DNA from: Chloroflexota bacterium
GTDB lineage: Bacteria > Chloroflexota > Anaerolineae > Anaerolineales > Villigracilaceae
Direction of reading: 5' to 3'
Length of the DNA stretch: 64,000 nt
Assembly (NCBI GenBank): GCA_016213105.1
Contig: JACRBN010000012.1
Location: 62,001 to 126,000 of the forward strand
The position numbers were made by a program, and so were the translations under genes. The first letter of the stretch is position 1. Every line of letters begins with the position of its first letter. The notes beneath the pieces are model-generated. The model searched no databases. It was not told where the DNA came from and worked only from the letters and a program-made list of their open reading frames with translations. Of this stretch, positions 35,202-43,599 are shown in pieces.

Positions 35202-36090
35202 CCTGTTCCTGGCCCTGCTCAATCGGGAGAACGCGCGCGGACATCCGATCCTGTCTGCGCTGGCCTATGCCTTTTGCCCGGCGGCAGCCCGCTGGTGGCT
35301 GGCCGGCGCCGACCCGCTGCCACCCTTCGACCCGGTCTGGCAATCCCTGCAGGATCTGGCCTCTGGCGGCACCCTTATGGAACACCTAAAGCGATACGGG
35401 TTTGGCGATCTCACGGAGGAAATCAAGACCTACGTGCAGGAGGTTCAGGCCTATCGATCCCTGCATCCCATCCAGGCGCCCGAGATCCTGCCCTTGTTTC
35501 GCGGCGGAAAAATCTCCGTGGAGCGCCGCTTTGGGTCGCAGAACGCGATCGACAACCTGGGCGGAGATTGGCGCAACCTCTTCCTCTACATCCGCGCCTG
35601 GGCTTTCCTCCTCCAGGATTGGCGGGGCGGGATGAAGATCGAGCGCAATGCAGAGTACTGCCTGTCTGTGGAAAAAGTGGCCCTGGCCTTGAACTTCACC
35701 CGCCTGCCGGTCCTGTTCGATACCCTGGTCTGGAGGGTATCGGTGGGGCATGCGATGGAAGTCAAACTCGGACTGCTCACCCAACGACTGGAACAGGACG
35801 CGCTGCGATTCTCCCTCTTGGACCGAAGCAGTCCCCCCGGCCGGCAGCCCTGGCCGAACCGGCCAGCGGTCTTCGCCCTGGATCGGGAGAGCGGGGAAGC
35901 GCAGCATTACAACCAGACCCTCGCGGAGGGCGACCCGGAGCGCACCGTCCAGGCCCTCGCCAGCCTGGCGAAGGACGGGCCCCACCCGCCCCTGAACGCC
36001 TTGAGCCAACCTTCGATATGCAGGAATTGCGGATACCTCTCCCTATGTTTCAAAAACCACTTCATTTCCCCCCACGCCCTGTCCCTATGA
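35191..36090 (+). CDS. Protein of unknown function with C-terminal Cys cluster
   Basis: 299 residues from the ATG overlapping the prepilin peptidase stop. It is mostly helical with many Trp and Arg residues (WRNLFLYIRAWAFLLQDWRGG). Near the C-terminus is CRNCGYLSLC, a C-x2-C-x5-C cluster like the iron-sulfur clusters that close Cas4/AddB-type nucleases, preceded by VFALDRESGEAQHYN, which might be the strand of a PD-(D/E)xK core. That link is weak. It is coupled to the TrbL-like gene by an ATGA overlap. Confidence 0.55.
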   Translation: MYTDLFLALLNRENARGHPILSALAYAFCPAAARWWLAGADPLPPFDPVWQSLQDLASGGTLMEHLKRYGFGDLTEEIKTYVQEVQAYRSLHPIQAPEILPLFRGGKISVERRFGSQNAIDNLGGDWRNLFLYIRAWAFLLQDWRGGMKIERNAEYCLSVEKVALALNFTRLPVLFDTLVWRVSVGHAMEVKLGLLTQRLEQDALRFSLLDRSSPPGRQPWPNRPAVFALDRESGEAQHYNQTLAEGDPERTVQALASLAKDGPHPPLNALSQPSICRNCGYLSLCFKNHFISPHALSL

Positions 36091-37802
36091 AAAAAGCCCG
36101 CCCGTTCATTGCGCTCTCGCTTTTTCTAGCCCTGGTCTCCCTGGGCAGTCTGGGTATGACCGCTGCGCCCGCAGCAGCCTTCGAGGCCACTCCCACGCCG
36201 GTCGTACCTCCCACGCCGACTCCGCCTCCGCCTGGCGGAGACGATATGCCCGCCACGGATATTACACAGATCTTTCACCACCTGATCTTTCCCGCCGAGA
36301 CCATCTCCGAAGCGCTGGCCGGGATCTTCAACAAGGCGGCGGAGAAGGAGGTCACCGCCATGAGCGAGGAGGTGGCGCGCTGGACGCAGGTGATCGGCGA
36401 GATCGTCCAGGCGCCCAGCGCCGGGGATTACAGCCAGATCGCACAGGCCAGCCTGCCGGTGGCGGCTGCGCTGGCCCCGGCCCTGTTCCTGTTGCGTCTG
36501 GCCCTCTATCACTGGGGCCGACTGCTGGGTGAGGAAGACAGCGGCCTGCGCGTGGTGGGGGATTGGGTCACGGCGGGCGTGTTGGCCGTCGTGTCGGGTC
36601 CCTTCCTGGACCTGATCGTGCGTCTCGGCTGGTGGATGGTTGGAAAGGTGGTCGGGGAGGCCGGGCTGCTGGCGATGGATTTTGTCTCCTCGACCACTGC
36701 CACCTCCGTGGTATTAGGCCTCGCCAACCTGACCTTCCTGGGCAGCCTGCTCTCGATCTGCCTGGCCGTGGGCTCCCTGCTTGCAATTGGTGGAATGCTG
36801 TTCGCCTTTGCCTCCGCCAACGCGGTCCTGTTCGTCCTGGCGGTGCTCGCGCCCCCGTTGGCCATTGCCAGCGTCCTGCCCCAGGCCGGTTGGCTGCGCT
36901 CCTTATGGCTGAAGGCGGTCGTCCTGATTGCCCTGCTGCCGGTCGTGGCAGGAGGGGTGTTCAAGGCCGGCCTGGCCGCCAGCACCTGGCTGGGCCAGCA
37001 GGGTCTTTTATCCGCCGTCATCCGGGTGATCTGGTTGTGGGGCGCGACCGGGCTGCTGTTGTCACTGGCGGGCATTCTCGGCAAGATGACCCTCTCCACC
37101 TCGGGGGACGCCATCGGCCGGATGCTCAAGGCCGCCCAGCAGATTGTTTCCATCGGCGCCCTGGCGGCCAGCGGGGTGGGAGCCGCAGGTGCAGGAGCTG
37201 TGGGTGCGGCGGGAGCCAGTGCAGGCGCGGCCGGAACGGGCGCGGGGGCTGCGGGAGGTGCGGCAGCCGCCAGTGGCGCGGGCGGGGCGGAGTCTGCCAT
37301 GAACCACCTAAATGCCGCCCAGCAATTGACCCAGCGCGCGGGCGTCTTCGATGCCCTGGGACTGCGCGTGCCCGCGGCATACAACCGTTCGCTGGCGCAC
37401 GAACATGAATTGGCCGCGCGGCAGTCCGAACTGGGGGAGCGGATGCAGCACTTTGGCGGAGCGCAATCCCGCCCAGCCTCCCCGGCGCAGGATTTTGGCT
37501 TTTCGGCCTCCGTAAACACAGCCATTAGCTCCAGCTTCCAGGGTTCGCCCGGGGATTTCCAGCGCGGATTCCAAGCCCTGTCGCCGCACATCGCCCGGCA
37601 TGGGCTCGATCCAAATGCGCTTGCGGCGCAGTACCCGCAGGAGACCGCGCAGATGGTGCAGGCCTACAACGAACACCCGCAGGAAGTCGCCCAGTCGCGC
37701 GATCCCCTCTACCACGCCGCGGAACTCGGTCATGCCAGCCAGGTGCAGGGCATGCTGACCTTCATGCCCGATGACAAAAGGGATGCGGACAACCCATCAT
37801 GA
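36087..37802 (+). CDS. TrbL/VirB6-like conjugative transfer membrane protein
   Basis: 571 residues. A signal peptide (ALSLFLALVSLGSLGMTAAPAAA) and a Pro/Thr linker are followed by about six to seven membrane helices (PVAAALAPALFLLRLALYHW; SLLSICLAVGSLLAIGGMLFAFASANAVLFVLAVLAPP split over adjacent helices). A long Ala/Gly-rich low-complexity segment follows, then a soluble, Gln-rich tail. The arrangement matches TrbL/VirB6 channel subunits of type IV secretion systems. It is coupled by ATGA overlaps to genes on both sides. Confidence 0.7.
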   Translation: MKKARPFIALSLFLALVSLGSLGMTAAPAAAFEATPTPVVPPTPTPPPPGGDDMPATDITQIFHHLIFPAETISEALAGIFNKAAEKEVTAMSEEVARWTQVIGEIVQAPSAGDYSQIAQASLPVAAALAPALFLLRLALYHWGRLLGEEDSGLRVVGDWVTAGVLAVVSGPFLDLIVRLGWWMVGKVVGEAGLLAMDFVSSTTATSVVLGLANLTFLGSLLSICLAVGSLLAIGGMLFAFASANAVLFVLAVLAPPLAIASVLPQAGWLRSLWLKAVVLIALLPVVAGGVFKAGLAASTWLGQQGLLSAVIRVIWLWGATGLLLSLAGILGKMTLSTSGDAIGRMLKAAQQIVSIGALAASGVGAAGAGAVGAAGASAGAAGTGAGAAGGAAAASGAGGAESAMNHLNAAQQLTQRAGVFDALGLRVPAAYNRSLAHEHELAARQSELGERMQHFGGAQSRPASPAQDFGFSASVNTAISSSFQGSPGDFQRGFQALSPHIARHGLDPNALAAQYPQETAQMVQAYNEHPQEVAQSRDPLYHAAELGHASQVQGMLTFMPDDKRDADNPS

Positions 37803-38260
37803 CCCTCAACGAATCCTTTGCGCTCGTTTCATTAGCCCTGTTCAGCGTGGCCGACCTGCGCTACCGCCTGGTGCCCGGCATCGAGTTGTTCTTTCTGGGA
37901 AGTCTCCTGCTGACCCTGCCCGCCAATCCGCTGCACAGCGGGATCGTGCTGCTGGCCTGCATCTGGGGAGTGTACCGAAACCTGCCCGGCTGGCCCGCCC
38001 TGATGCTCCTGTTTTACCCGGCAGCCTGGCCAATCCTGCTGACAGGCTATGGCTATCGCAAGGGTCTGATCGGCCGCGCCGACCTGCTTGCCATCGGCGG
38101 CCTGGCCTGCCTGTTTCCCCTGCCGGCCGTGCTGCTTTCCCTATTCGGCTTGGAGGTCTGGCGCAGGTTCTGGGTCTGCCGGCAGGGAGGTTCGATCCCG
38201 GCCCTGCCGGGACTATTCCTGGGAATACTCTTTTATAGCGGATTGAAGCTGTTTTGGTAG
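37799..38260 (+). CDS. Second prepilin-peptidase-like (A24) membrane protein
   Basis: 153 residues with about five membrane helices. It has a DLRYRLVPG motif near the N-terminus and GRADLLAIGG in the middle, in the positions of the two catalytic Asp regions of A24 peptidases, but with weaker matches than the gene at 34806. It could process a different pilin or be a non-catalytic paralog. Its last 48 bases overlap the end of the convergent kinase gene. Confidence 0.62.
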   Translation: MTLNESFALVSLALFSVADLRYRLVPGIELFFLGSLLLTLPANPLHSGIVLLACIWGVYRNLPGWPALMLLFYPAAWPILLTGYGYRKGLIGRADLLAIGGLACLFPLPAVLLSLFGLEVWRRFWVCRQGGSIPALPGLFLGILFYSGLKLFW

Positions 38261-39301
38261 TTCGATCATAAAGCTCGAGCCGCTCCCCGCCACACTTTTG
38301 GCTTCAATCTTCCCCCCGTGCGCATGGATGATCTGTTTTGCAATGGCCAGCCCGAGCCCGCTATGGGTTCGGTCGCGGCGGGATTTGTCCCCGCGCCAGA
38401 AGCGGTCGAAGATGAAGGGAAGATCCGCAGGAGCGATGCCCTGACCGCTGTCCCAGACCACGATCCGCGTACTTTTTTCCGCGCTGGAAGCCGGTTCAGT
38501 TTCGATGGCAACTTTTCCGCCCGCCGGCGTATGCCGCAGCGCATTCGAAACGAGGTTGGACAGGACCTGCTGGAGCCTGTCATAGTCAGCCATGATCTCC
38601 TGGCGCGGGTCGGTCAGGCTGGTCTTCAACTCGATTCCCAGGGTTGCAGCCTCAGAGGAAAAACTGGCAGCCAGGTCATGCAGCAGATCGGCGAGCAGGA
38701 AACGGGTGGGATGCAATGGAAGCTGACCGGTCTCAGCAAGGGAGAGGATTTGCAGATCGTTCACCAGGCGGGTGAGCAGGCGGGTCTCGCTCAAGGTATT
38801 GTTGATGTGTTCCGATGTCGGTTGGTAGACACCATCCAGAACGCCTTCGAGGTTGCCCTGAATGATGTGCAGCGGGGTGCGCAATTCATGCGCGATATCG
38901 GCAGTGAGGTTGCGGCGTTGCTGTTCGGCCCGTTCCAACTCTGCAATCATGTTGTTGAAGCGTTTGTTCAAATCGCTGAACATGCCCGAGGTATTTTCCG
39001 GTACGCGCACGGATAGATCGCCTTCCGCGACAGCGTCGATGGCGTTGAACATTTTTTCCAGCGGCCTGCCAAAGCGGTTATATAAATTGAAGATGATGAT
39101 GACTGCAACAACGACAAAAACGAATGGAGCGCCGCAGGCGATCAGCCATATATTTCTGATCCCCGAGTATTCCGAGAAGAGCCAATATAGAAGCGCAGCA
39201 GTGCCCCCGATGAAAAGCAGGATGGCCAGGAGGAGGAACACAAAAGAAAAGAAGCGCCTGGATCGGCGTCGTTCCTGGGGGGTGGGGGGGATATCAGACA
39301 T
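38213..39301 (-). CDS. Two-component sensor histidine kinase
   Basis: 362 residues. Two adjacent membrane helices near the N-terminus leave almost no extracellular loop. A HAMP linker (RPLEKMFNAIDAVAEGDLSVRV), a HisKA domain with phospho-acceptor His in DIAHELRTPLH, and a HATPase domain (N-box NLVSNALRH, G1 DSGQGIA, FDRFWRGD, GLGLAIAKQ) follow. Without a sensor loop it probably responds to envelope or membrane state. It is 12 bases downstream of its response regulator. Confidence 0.93.
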   Translation of the reverse strand: MSDIPPTPQERRRSRRFFSFVFLLLAILLFIGGTAALLYWLFSEYSGIRNIWLIACGAPFVFVVVAVIIIFNLYNRFGRPLEKMFNAIDAVAEGDLSVRVPENTSGMFSDLNKRFNNMIAELERAEQQRRNLTADIAHELRTPLHIIQGNLEGVLDGVYQPTSEHINNTLSETRLLTRLVNDLQILSLAETGQLPLHPTRFLLADLLHDLAASFSSEAATLGIELKTSLTDPRQEIMADYDRLQQVLSNLVSNALRHTPAGGKVAIETEPASSAEKSTRIVVWDSGQGIAPADLPFIFDRFWRGDKSRRDRTHSGLGLAIAKQIIHAHGGKIEAKSVAGSGSSFMIELPKQLQSAIKEYSQE

Positions 39302-39313
39302 GGGGAATCGGGA

Positions 39314-39991
39314 TTATTGTTCTGTCAGGCGATAACCAATACCATACACCGTTTCGATCATGGATCTGCCGGAGGCCGTTTCGAGTTTCTTGCGCAGGTT
39401 CTTGATGTGAGAGTCTATGCTGCGATCCATGTTGAATGCCGCGCCGTGCAAGCCGTCGAGCAGTTGTTCGCGCGTGAGGGTTTGGCCGGGACGGATGGCA
39501 AGAAGGTGGAGCAGTTTGAATTCGTTTGGCGTAAGCCTGACGGCCCTGCCGTCGAAGGAAACCGAGTATTTATCCGTATCAATTTCAAGCCCGCCCGAGC
39601 GGATGATGCCCGGTGTTCTGACATCGCCGCGGGTTCGGCGCAGCAACGCGCGCGCCCGCGCCACCAGCGCACGTGGAGAGAAAGGCTTGGTGATGTAATC
39701 ATCGGCGCCGATCTCGAGACCCGTTACCTGGTCGATCTCCTCGGACAAGGCGGTAAGCATGATGATCGGCACATCGCTTTCGCGGCGCAGGATGCGGCAG
39801 ACCTCACGCCCGTCGATGACCGGCAGCATCAGGTCGAGGATGATCAGATCGGGTTTCTCTGCCCGGGCAGCGGCCAGCGCGGATTGACCATCGCCTGCCG
39901 TCAACACGCGAAAGCCGTTCTTTTCCAGATAGTCGCGGGCAAGGCGGGCGGCCTGGGGTTCATCATCAACGACAAGGATGAGGGAGGACAT
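39314..39991 (-). CDS. OmpR/PhoB-family response regulator
   Basis: 225 residues from the ATG at 39991; the frame is open far upstream but that part has no protein character. The receiver domain has VVDDE, phospho-acceptor Asp in LIILDLMLP, LTAL and the KPFSP Lys. The C-terminal winged helix has LTPNEFKLLHLLAIRPGQTLTRE...DRSIDSHIKNLRKKL...YGIGYRL. It is the first gene of the pair with the kinase. The promoter must lie in 39992-40050. Confidence 0.93.
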   Translation of the reverse strand: MSSLILVVDDEPQAARLARDYLEKNGFRVLTAGDGQSALAAARAEKPDLIILDLMLPVIDGREVCRILRRESDVPIIMLTALSEEIDQVTGLEIGADDYITKPFSPRALVARARALLRRTRGDVRTPGIIRSGGLEIDTDKYSVSFDGRAVRLTPNEFKLLHLLAIRPGQTLTREQLLDGLHGAAFNMDRSIDSHIKNLRKKLETASGRSMIETVYGIGYRLTEQ

Positions 39992-40052
39992 GGGGTGAGT
40001 ATAAGGTGGAAAGGACAAAGTTGGAAGGAAGAGGAAGGCTGAAACCACGGCT

Positions 40053-40182
40053 TTCTTAAAGTCGGGGGATTCTTTTTTTTTGTACACGGAGGACACGGAC
40101 AACACGGATGATCTTCCGTGAAAACGGAGGAAAATCCTGCATCGCCCGTGAACCATCCAAGTGGAAACCGTGACTTTAAGAA
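40053..40182. repeat. Small element bounded by 11-base inverted repeats
   Basis: TTCTTAAAGTC (40053-40063) and its complement GACTTTAAGAA (40172-40182) bound 130 bases of non-coding DNA. Inside are a T9 run and the phased string ACACGGAGGACACGGACAAC, similar to dispersed CACGGAGGACACGG repeats known in several bacterial phyla. It has no coding capacity and may be a MITE-like or intergenic repeat. Confidence 0.4.
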
Positions 40183-40230
40183 GACCCTGAGGCTGCGACA
40201 GACGAAATCCTTCCCCTTTCCTCCCCGGCT

Positions 40231-41196
40231 TTATTTCATCGTGACGATGATCTTGCCCCTGGCGTGCCCGGTTCCCAGGTAACGCATGGCCTCTGATATC
40301 TCGCTTAAGGAATATACCCGATCCACAACCGGCTTGACCTGCCCGCTCTCGAACAGATCTGTGAGAACCAGGAAATCTTCGGCTTTGAAATTGGCGATAA
40401 AGAAGATGACCTTTTGACTGGCGCCCCATGCCGCCAGGCGCGTTTTGATGATGAATTCCAGCGGCCCGATCCAGGGATTGGATTTCGGTGCGCCGACAAT
40501 GACGTAGGTGCCTTGCGGGTTCAGTATCCGTTTGTTCTCACGCCACGGGCGGCTTCCGGCGATGTCGAGTATGAGATCGTAACGCCGCCCGTCGCGGGTG
40601 TAATCCTCCCGGGTATAGTCGATGACACGGTCTGCGCCCAGTGAGCGGATCAACTCCACATTTTGCGGACTGCACACCCCGACCACCTCGGCGCCAAGCG
40701 CCCTGGCGATTTGTACGGCAAAGGTGCCCACGCCGCCCGATGCGCCGTTGATGAGCACTTTCTGCCCGGCCTGCAATCTTCCGTGGTCGCGAAGCCCTTG
40801 CAGCGCAGTGATCGCCGCCACCGCAACGCCTCCCGCCTGCTCAAATGTGACGCTGGCAGGTTTTGGAAAAATGAAATCGCGGACGCATACATACTCGGCA
40901 AGGGCTCCGCTTCGCGCACCGAAAACCTCATCCCCCGGTTTAAATTGGGTCACATCCCTGCCCACGGCCTCGACCACCCCGGCGTAGTCCACACCCAGGC
41001 GGGTTTCCTTGGGACTGATCAGTCCATTGCCGATGCGGGCGACGAACAACCCGCTTATGGTGTACCACTCGACGGGGTTGACCGACGAGGCACGGACTTT
41101 GACCAGTACTTCGTCATCCCCGGGGGTGGGCTTTTCCAGGGTTTCGATTTTCAATACATCCGGCGAACCATAGGATCGAAAGACGGCGGTTTGCAT
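40231..41196 (-). CDS. Zinc-independent quinone-oxidoreductase-like MDR dehydrogenase
   Basis: 321 residues from the ATG at 41196, behind AAGGAG. MDR features are GroES-like N-terminus (VKVRASSVNPVEWY), LGVDYAGVVEAVG, FKPGDEVFG, and the nucleotide site INGASGGVGTFAVQIA. The Cys and His ligands of the structural and catalytic zincs are absent, so it belongs with NADPH:quinone reductases or enoyl-reductase-like enzymes. The substrate is unknown. It lies upstream of the two-component pair in the same direction but separated by 239 bases. Confidence 0.85.
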   Translation of the reverse strand: MQTAVFRSYGSPDVLKIETLEKPTPGDDEVLVKVRASSVNPVEWYTISGLFVARIGNGLISPKETRLGVDYAGVVEAVGRDVTQFKPGDEVFGARSGALAEYVCVRDFIFPKPASVTFEQAGGVAVAAITALQGLRDHGRLQAGQKVLINGASGGVGTFAVQIARALGAEVVGVCSPQNVELIRSLGADRVIDYTREDYTRDGRRYDLILDIAGSRPWRENKRILNPQGTYVIVGAPKSNPWIGPLEFIIKTRLAAWGASQKVIFFIANFKAEDFLVLTDLFESGQVKPVVDRVYSLSEISEAMRYLGTGHARGKIIVTMK

Positions 41197-41352
41197 GTGA
41201 AATTCTCCTTCTTATGTTTTCACAAGATTACCAGCCCATTGTGGAAGAATTATGGAGGATCCCGCCAGGAATTGTGGAGACTTCAGAACGGGGATTTCAA
41301 AGTAAGCGACACGCGCCCGCCTCCCCGTTCCGCCATCGCCTATCATGACGCC

Positions 41353-42162
41353 ATGCCGCGCTCCGGAACCCTGGGCAATCCCCAACCATACCTCCCCTTT
41401 GGTACCTTTGCTGGCCTGCCTTTCTGGGGCGGCGGCCTGACCCTGCTTGCCGCAGCGCCAGGAATCGGCAAGACTTCCTGGCTGCTGCGGATGGTCTTCG
41501 AGGCGTCCCGCCTGCATTTTCCTTCCGCCATCGGGTGCTACGAACACACCCCGCAGGAATTGCGCTATCGCCTCTTCAAACAGGCGGAGGCCCAGACCAG
41601 CGGGCCGCATTCCCGGGCTCCGCAGAACAAGGTCGAGTCGCTCCTGGCGAACGCCAGTGAAGCCGTGCTGCTCTCCCTGAATTCGCAGGAGGATACCGTG
41701 CGGGCCCTGGAGGATATGCTCATCCATGATTATGCCTTTCCGATCAAGGGGCCCGCCCTGGTGGCGCTGGATTACCTCAACCGTGTGCCGGTCGTCGGCC
41801 TGAGCGGCCTGCTGAACGAGGCGGGCCGCAGCGGGGAAGCCGCCGCCTCCCTGCGCGAGATGGCGCGCCGTCACGACTGGGCGCTCATCGCCGCGGCGGC
41901 CTTGAAGTCGGAGAACTTCACGGACGGGGCGGATCTGTCCGCCTTGCTGGGAGATGAGCGCGTCCCGTATGAGGCGGACCGCGCGCTGTTTGTTCGCAGG
42001 CGCGGGGAGGTATCGAAGTGCGGGTGTGTCCCGCTGGAGGTATTCACGCTCAAGGACCGCACCGGCCCCCTGCACCACTGGCCGATGCAGTTTTGGGGCG
42101 AACGATTCTATCCCGCGCTTGAACCCGAATTCCACAAACACGATCCGCAGATTTCCGCATGA
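41353..42162 (+). CDS. DnaB-like RecA-fold ATPase domain protein
   Basis: 269 residues from the ATG at 41353. The Walker A is AAAPGIGKTSW. YEHTPQELRYRLFKQ takes the place of the DnaB LEM motif; Walker B is ALVALDYLNRV. A long helix (LLNEAGRSGEAAASLREMARRHDWALIAAAAL) matches the LK-LA-V segment of DnaB. No N-terminal DnaG-binding domain exists, so it is a stand-alone helicase-like ATPase as found on plasmids and conjugative elements. It overlaps the next gene by ATGA and opens the largest transfer block. Confidence 0.72.
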   Translation: MPRSGTLGNPQPYLPFGTFAGLPFWGGGLTLLAAAPGIGKTSWLLRMVFEASRLHFPSAIGCYEHTPQELRYRLFKQAEAQTSGPHSRAPQNKVESLLANASEAVLLSLNSQEDTVRALEDMLIHDYAFPIKGPALVALDYLNRVPVVGLSGLLNEAGRSGEAAASLREMARRHDWALIAAAALKSENFTDGADLSALLGDERVPYEADRALFVRRRGEVSKCGCVPLEVFTLKDRTGPLHHWPMQFWGERFYPALEPEFHKHDPQISA

Positions 42163-42641
42163 CCGAAGCTGCCTCGATCCTGCTGACTTTTTTGCGCGAA
42201 GCCTGGATGGCCCTGGCCGGCGTGTTCCTGGCCTTTGCCCTCCTGGCCGGCATGGCGCAGCTGCTGCGGGTCGGTTCGGCGGGTATGCTGGGTTCCAACC
42301 TGTGGGTCTGGCAGTCCGTCTCGGCCCTGTTGTCCATCCTGGTGCTGGGGCTGTTCGCCTTCCTGGGCATCCCGCAGGTGGTGCGCGCCCTGCAAGACTC
42401 CCTGCCGGGCGCGGGCGGATGCGGGCCGATCAGCGAGCTGGGCGCCTTCGCCTCCGGCTTGATCGGCGCTCTGGCGGCCCTGCGCATGCTCAAGGCCGCC
42501 TTCGCTTCCGCCTTGTCCGCTTCGATCGGCGGGGCTGGCGCCTTTGCAGGCGCGCTGGTCGAATCCGCCGAGGCGCTGTTTGGGATGCTGCTGGCCGCTG
42601 CCGCCATCCCGCTGGCCGCCTGGTTTTTGGGCGCCTGTTGA
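42159..42641 (+). CDS. Small polytopic membrane protein in transfer operon
   Basis: 160 residues with about four helices: an amphipathic start (AASILLTFLREAWMALAGVFLAFALLAG), a second hydrophobic stretch (VSALLSILVLGLFAFLGIPQ), then Ala/Gly-rich helices to the end. The first half resembles the VirB2-like protein at 42794 in organisation (LREAWMALAG versus SRDAWAFMAG), so the two may be related pilins or channel parts. No firm family. Confidence 0.6.
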   Translation: MTEAASILLTFLREAWMALAGVFLAFALLAGMAQLLRVGSAGMLGSNLWVWQSVSALLSILVLGLFAFLGIPQVVRALQDSLPGAGGCGPISELGAFASGLIGALAALRMLKAAFASALSASIGGAGAFAGALVESAEALFGMLLAAAAIPLAAWFLGAC

Positions 42642-42793
42642 ACCAGACCCAAAGAGGTTCCACCGTTTCTGCGGAAAGACCTTGTCCACCACCGAGTACA
42701 CCCTCATTGCGCCCATTCCCCTGGTGCACTTGGTGACCTTCGTGTTGAGGCTCTTTTCCGTTTAGGTACGGGAGAGCTCGAAAGGAGTACGCG

Positions 42794-43060
42794 ATGTTTC
42801 AACCCATCATGGATCAAATCCTTGCCCTGTCCCGCGATGCCTGGGCCTTCATGGCCGGGCTGCTGATCATCGTGGCCCTGCTGGGCGGCATGTACTACAT
42901 CCTGCAGGGCACGGCCGGGGCAGCCTTCGGGGGCAGCCGCATGACCTCGATGGCGATTGTCGGCGTGGTCGGGCTGGTGATCATCGTCCTGTTCGCCTTC
43001 CTGTTCCTGCCCCAGATCGGCGAAATGCTGAAGAACTTCCAGCCCCAGCCGCCCTTCTAA
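42794..43060 (+). CDS. VirB2/TrbC-like small membrane protein
   Basis: 88 residues, ATG behind AAGGAG. Two hydrophobic helices separated by a short loop (FMAGLLIIVALLGGMYYIL; MAIVGVVGLVIIVLFAFLFLP) with a basic residue in the loop (GGSRMTS) match the conjugative pilin/VirB2 layout, though no signal peptide is seen. It lies directly before a PrgI/VirB3-like gene, the usual order in type IV secretion operons. The 152 bases before it hold no recognisable gene. Confidence 0.62.
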   Translation: MFQPIMDQILALSRDAWAFMAGLLIIVALLGGMYYILQGTAGAAFGGSRMTSMAIVGVVGLVIIVLFAFLFLPQIGEMLKNFQPQPPF

Positions 43061-43067
43061 CCTGCCC

Positions 43068-43589
43068 ATGTTCAACGACCGCGATCTTGGCATCCTGGGC
43101 GGCGGCGCATTGCTGGCCGTGCTGTGTTTGTTCCTGCCCTTCTCCTTTGCGGGCAGGGTGGTGGTGGGTTTCCTGGTCCTGGTGGGCTTCATGGCCCTGG
43201 CCCTGCTGAGGCTGGGCCCGGACCGCGTGCCGCCCGAAGTCTGGCTGATGCGGCGCTATCGTTATGCCGTGCAGACCCGCCGCTACGTCAACCAGCAGGC
43301 AGCCAGCCGCAGGGAGGCGCCGCCAGCCCCTGCCGCCAGCCCGCTGCGTGAGTCCCGCAGCGCACGGGAGACGCCGCCGTCCGTTCAGAGACCTGACCCG
43401 CCCAACCCCGGACGCATTCCCCAGCCCGGTGCTGCCGCGCCGCAGGCCATCCTCCACCCGCTGGACCTGGCCTGGAACGAGGTCGGGATCTATCCCCTGC
43501 TCACCGCCCTGTTGGGTGTCGTGGGTGTGTACTTTGCCGTCTGGCTGGGCAGCGGCGGGGCGCAGGAATTGTCGCTTTGGTTTCAATAG
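43068..43589 (+). CDS. PrgI/VirB3-like membrane protein with long linker
   Basis: 173 residues. Two N-terminal helices (ILGGGALLAVLCLFLPFSFAG; VVVGFLVLVGFMALALLRLG) are followed by PEVWLMRRYRY, as in PrgI/VirB3 proteins. A Pro/Ala/Arg-rich linker of about 60 residues and a C-terminal helix (YPLLTALLGVVGVYFAVWLG) come next. The third helix is unusual for PrgI. It follows the VirB2-like gene by 7 bases. Confidence 0.6.
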   Translation: MFNDRDLGILGGGALLAVLCLFLPFSFAGRVVVGFLVLVGFMALALLRLGPDRVPPEVWLMRRYRYAVQTRRYVNQQAASRREAPPAPAASPLRESRSARETPPSVQRPDPPNPGRIPQPGAAAPQAILHPLDLAWNEVGIYPLLTALLGVVGVYFAVWLGSGGAQELSLWFQ

Positions 43590-43599
43590 GAGCACTGGA

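Noticed and set aside
39314-40429. Response regulator frame extended to 371 codons
   Set aside because: The first ~146 residues lack protein character and overlap intergenic repeat and the oxidoreductase; the receiver domain starts properly at the ATG 39991.
40663-41352. Long 5' extension of the DnaB-like gene
   Set aside because: That part is the antisense of the oxidoreductase gene; ATPase homology starts after the ATG at 41353.
42642-42793. Frame of about 35 codons after the membrane protein at 42159
   Set aside because: Too short, no start with a ribosome site, not recognisable. The only supported signal here is the AAGGAG for the 42794 gene.
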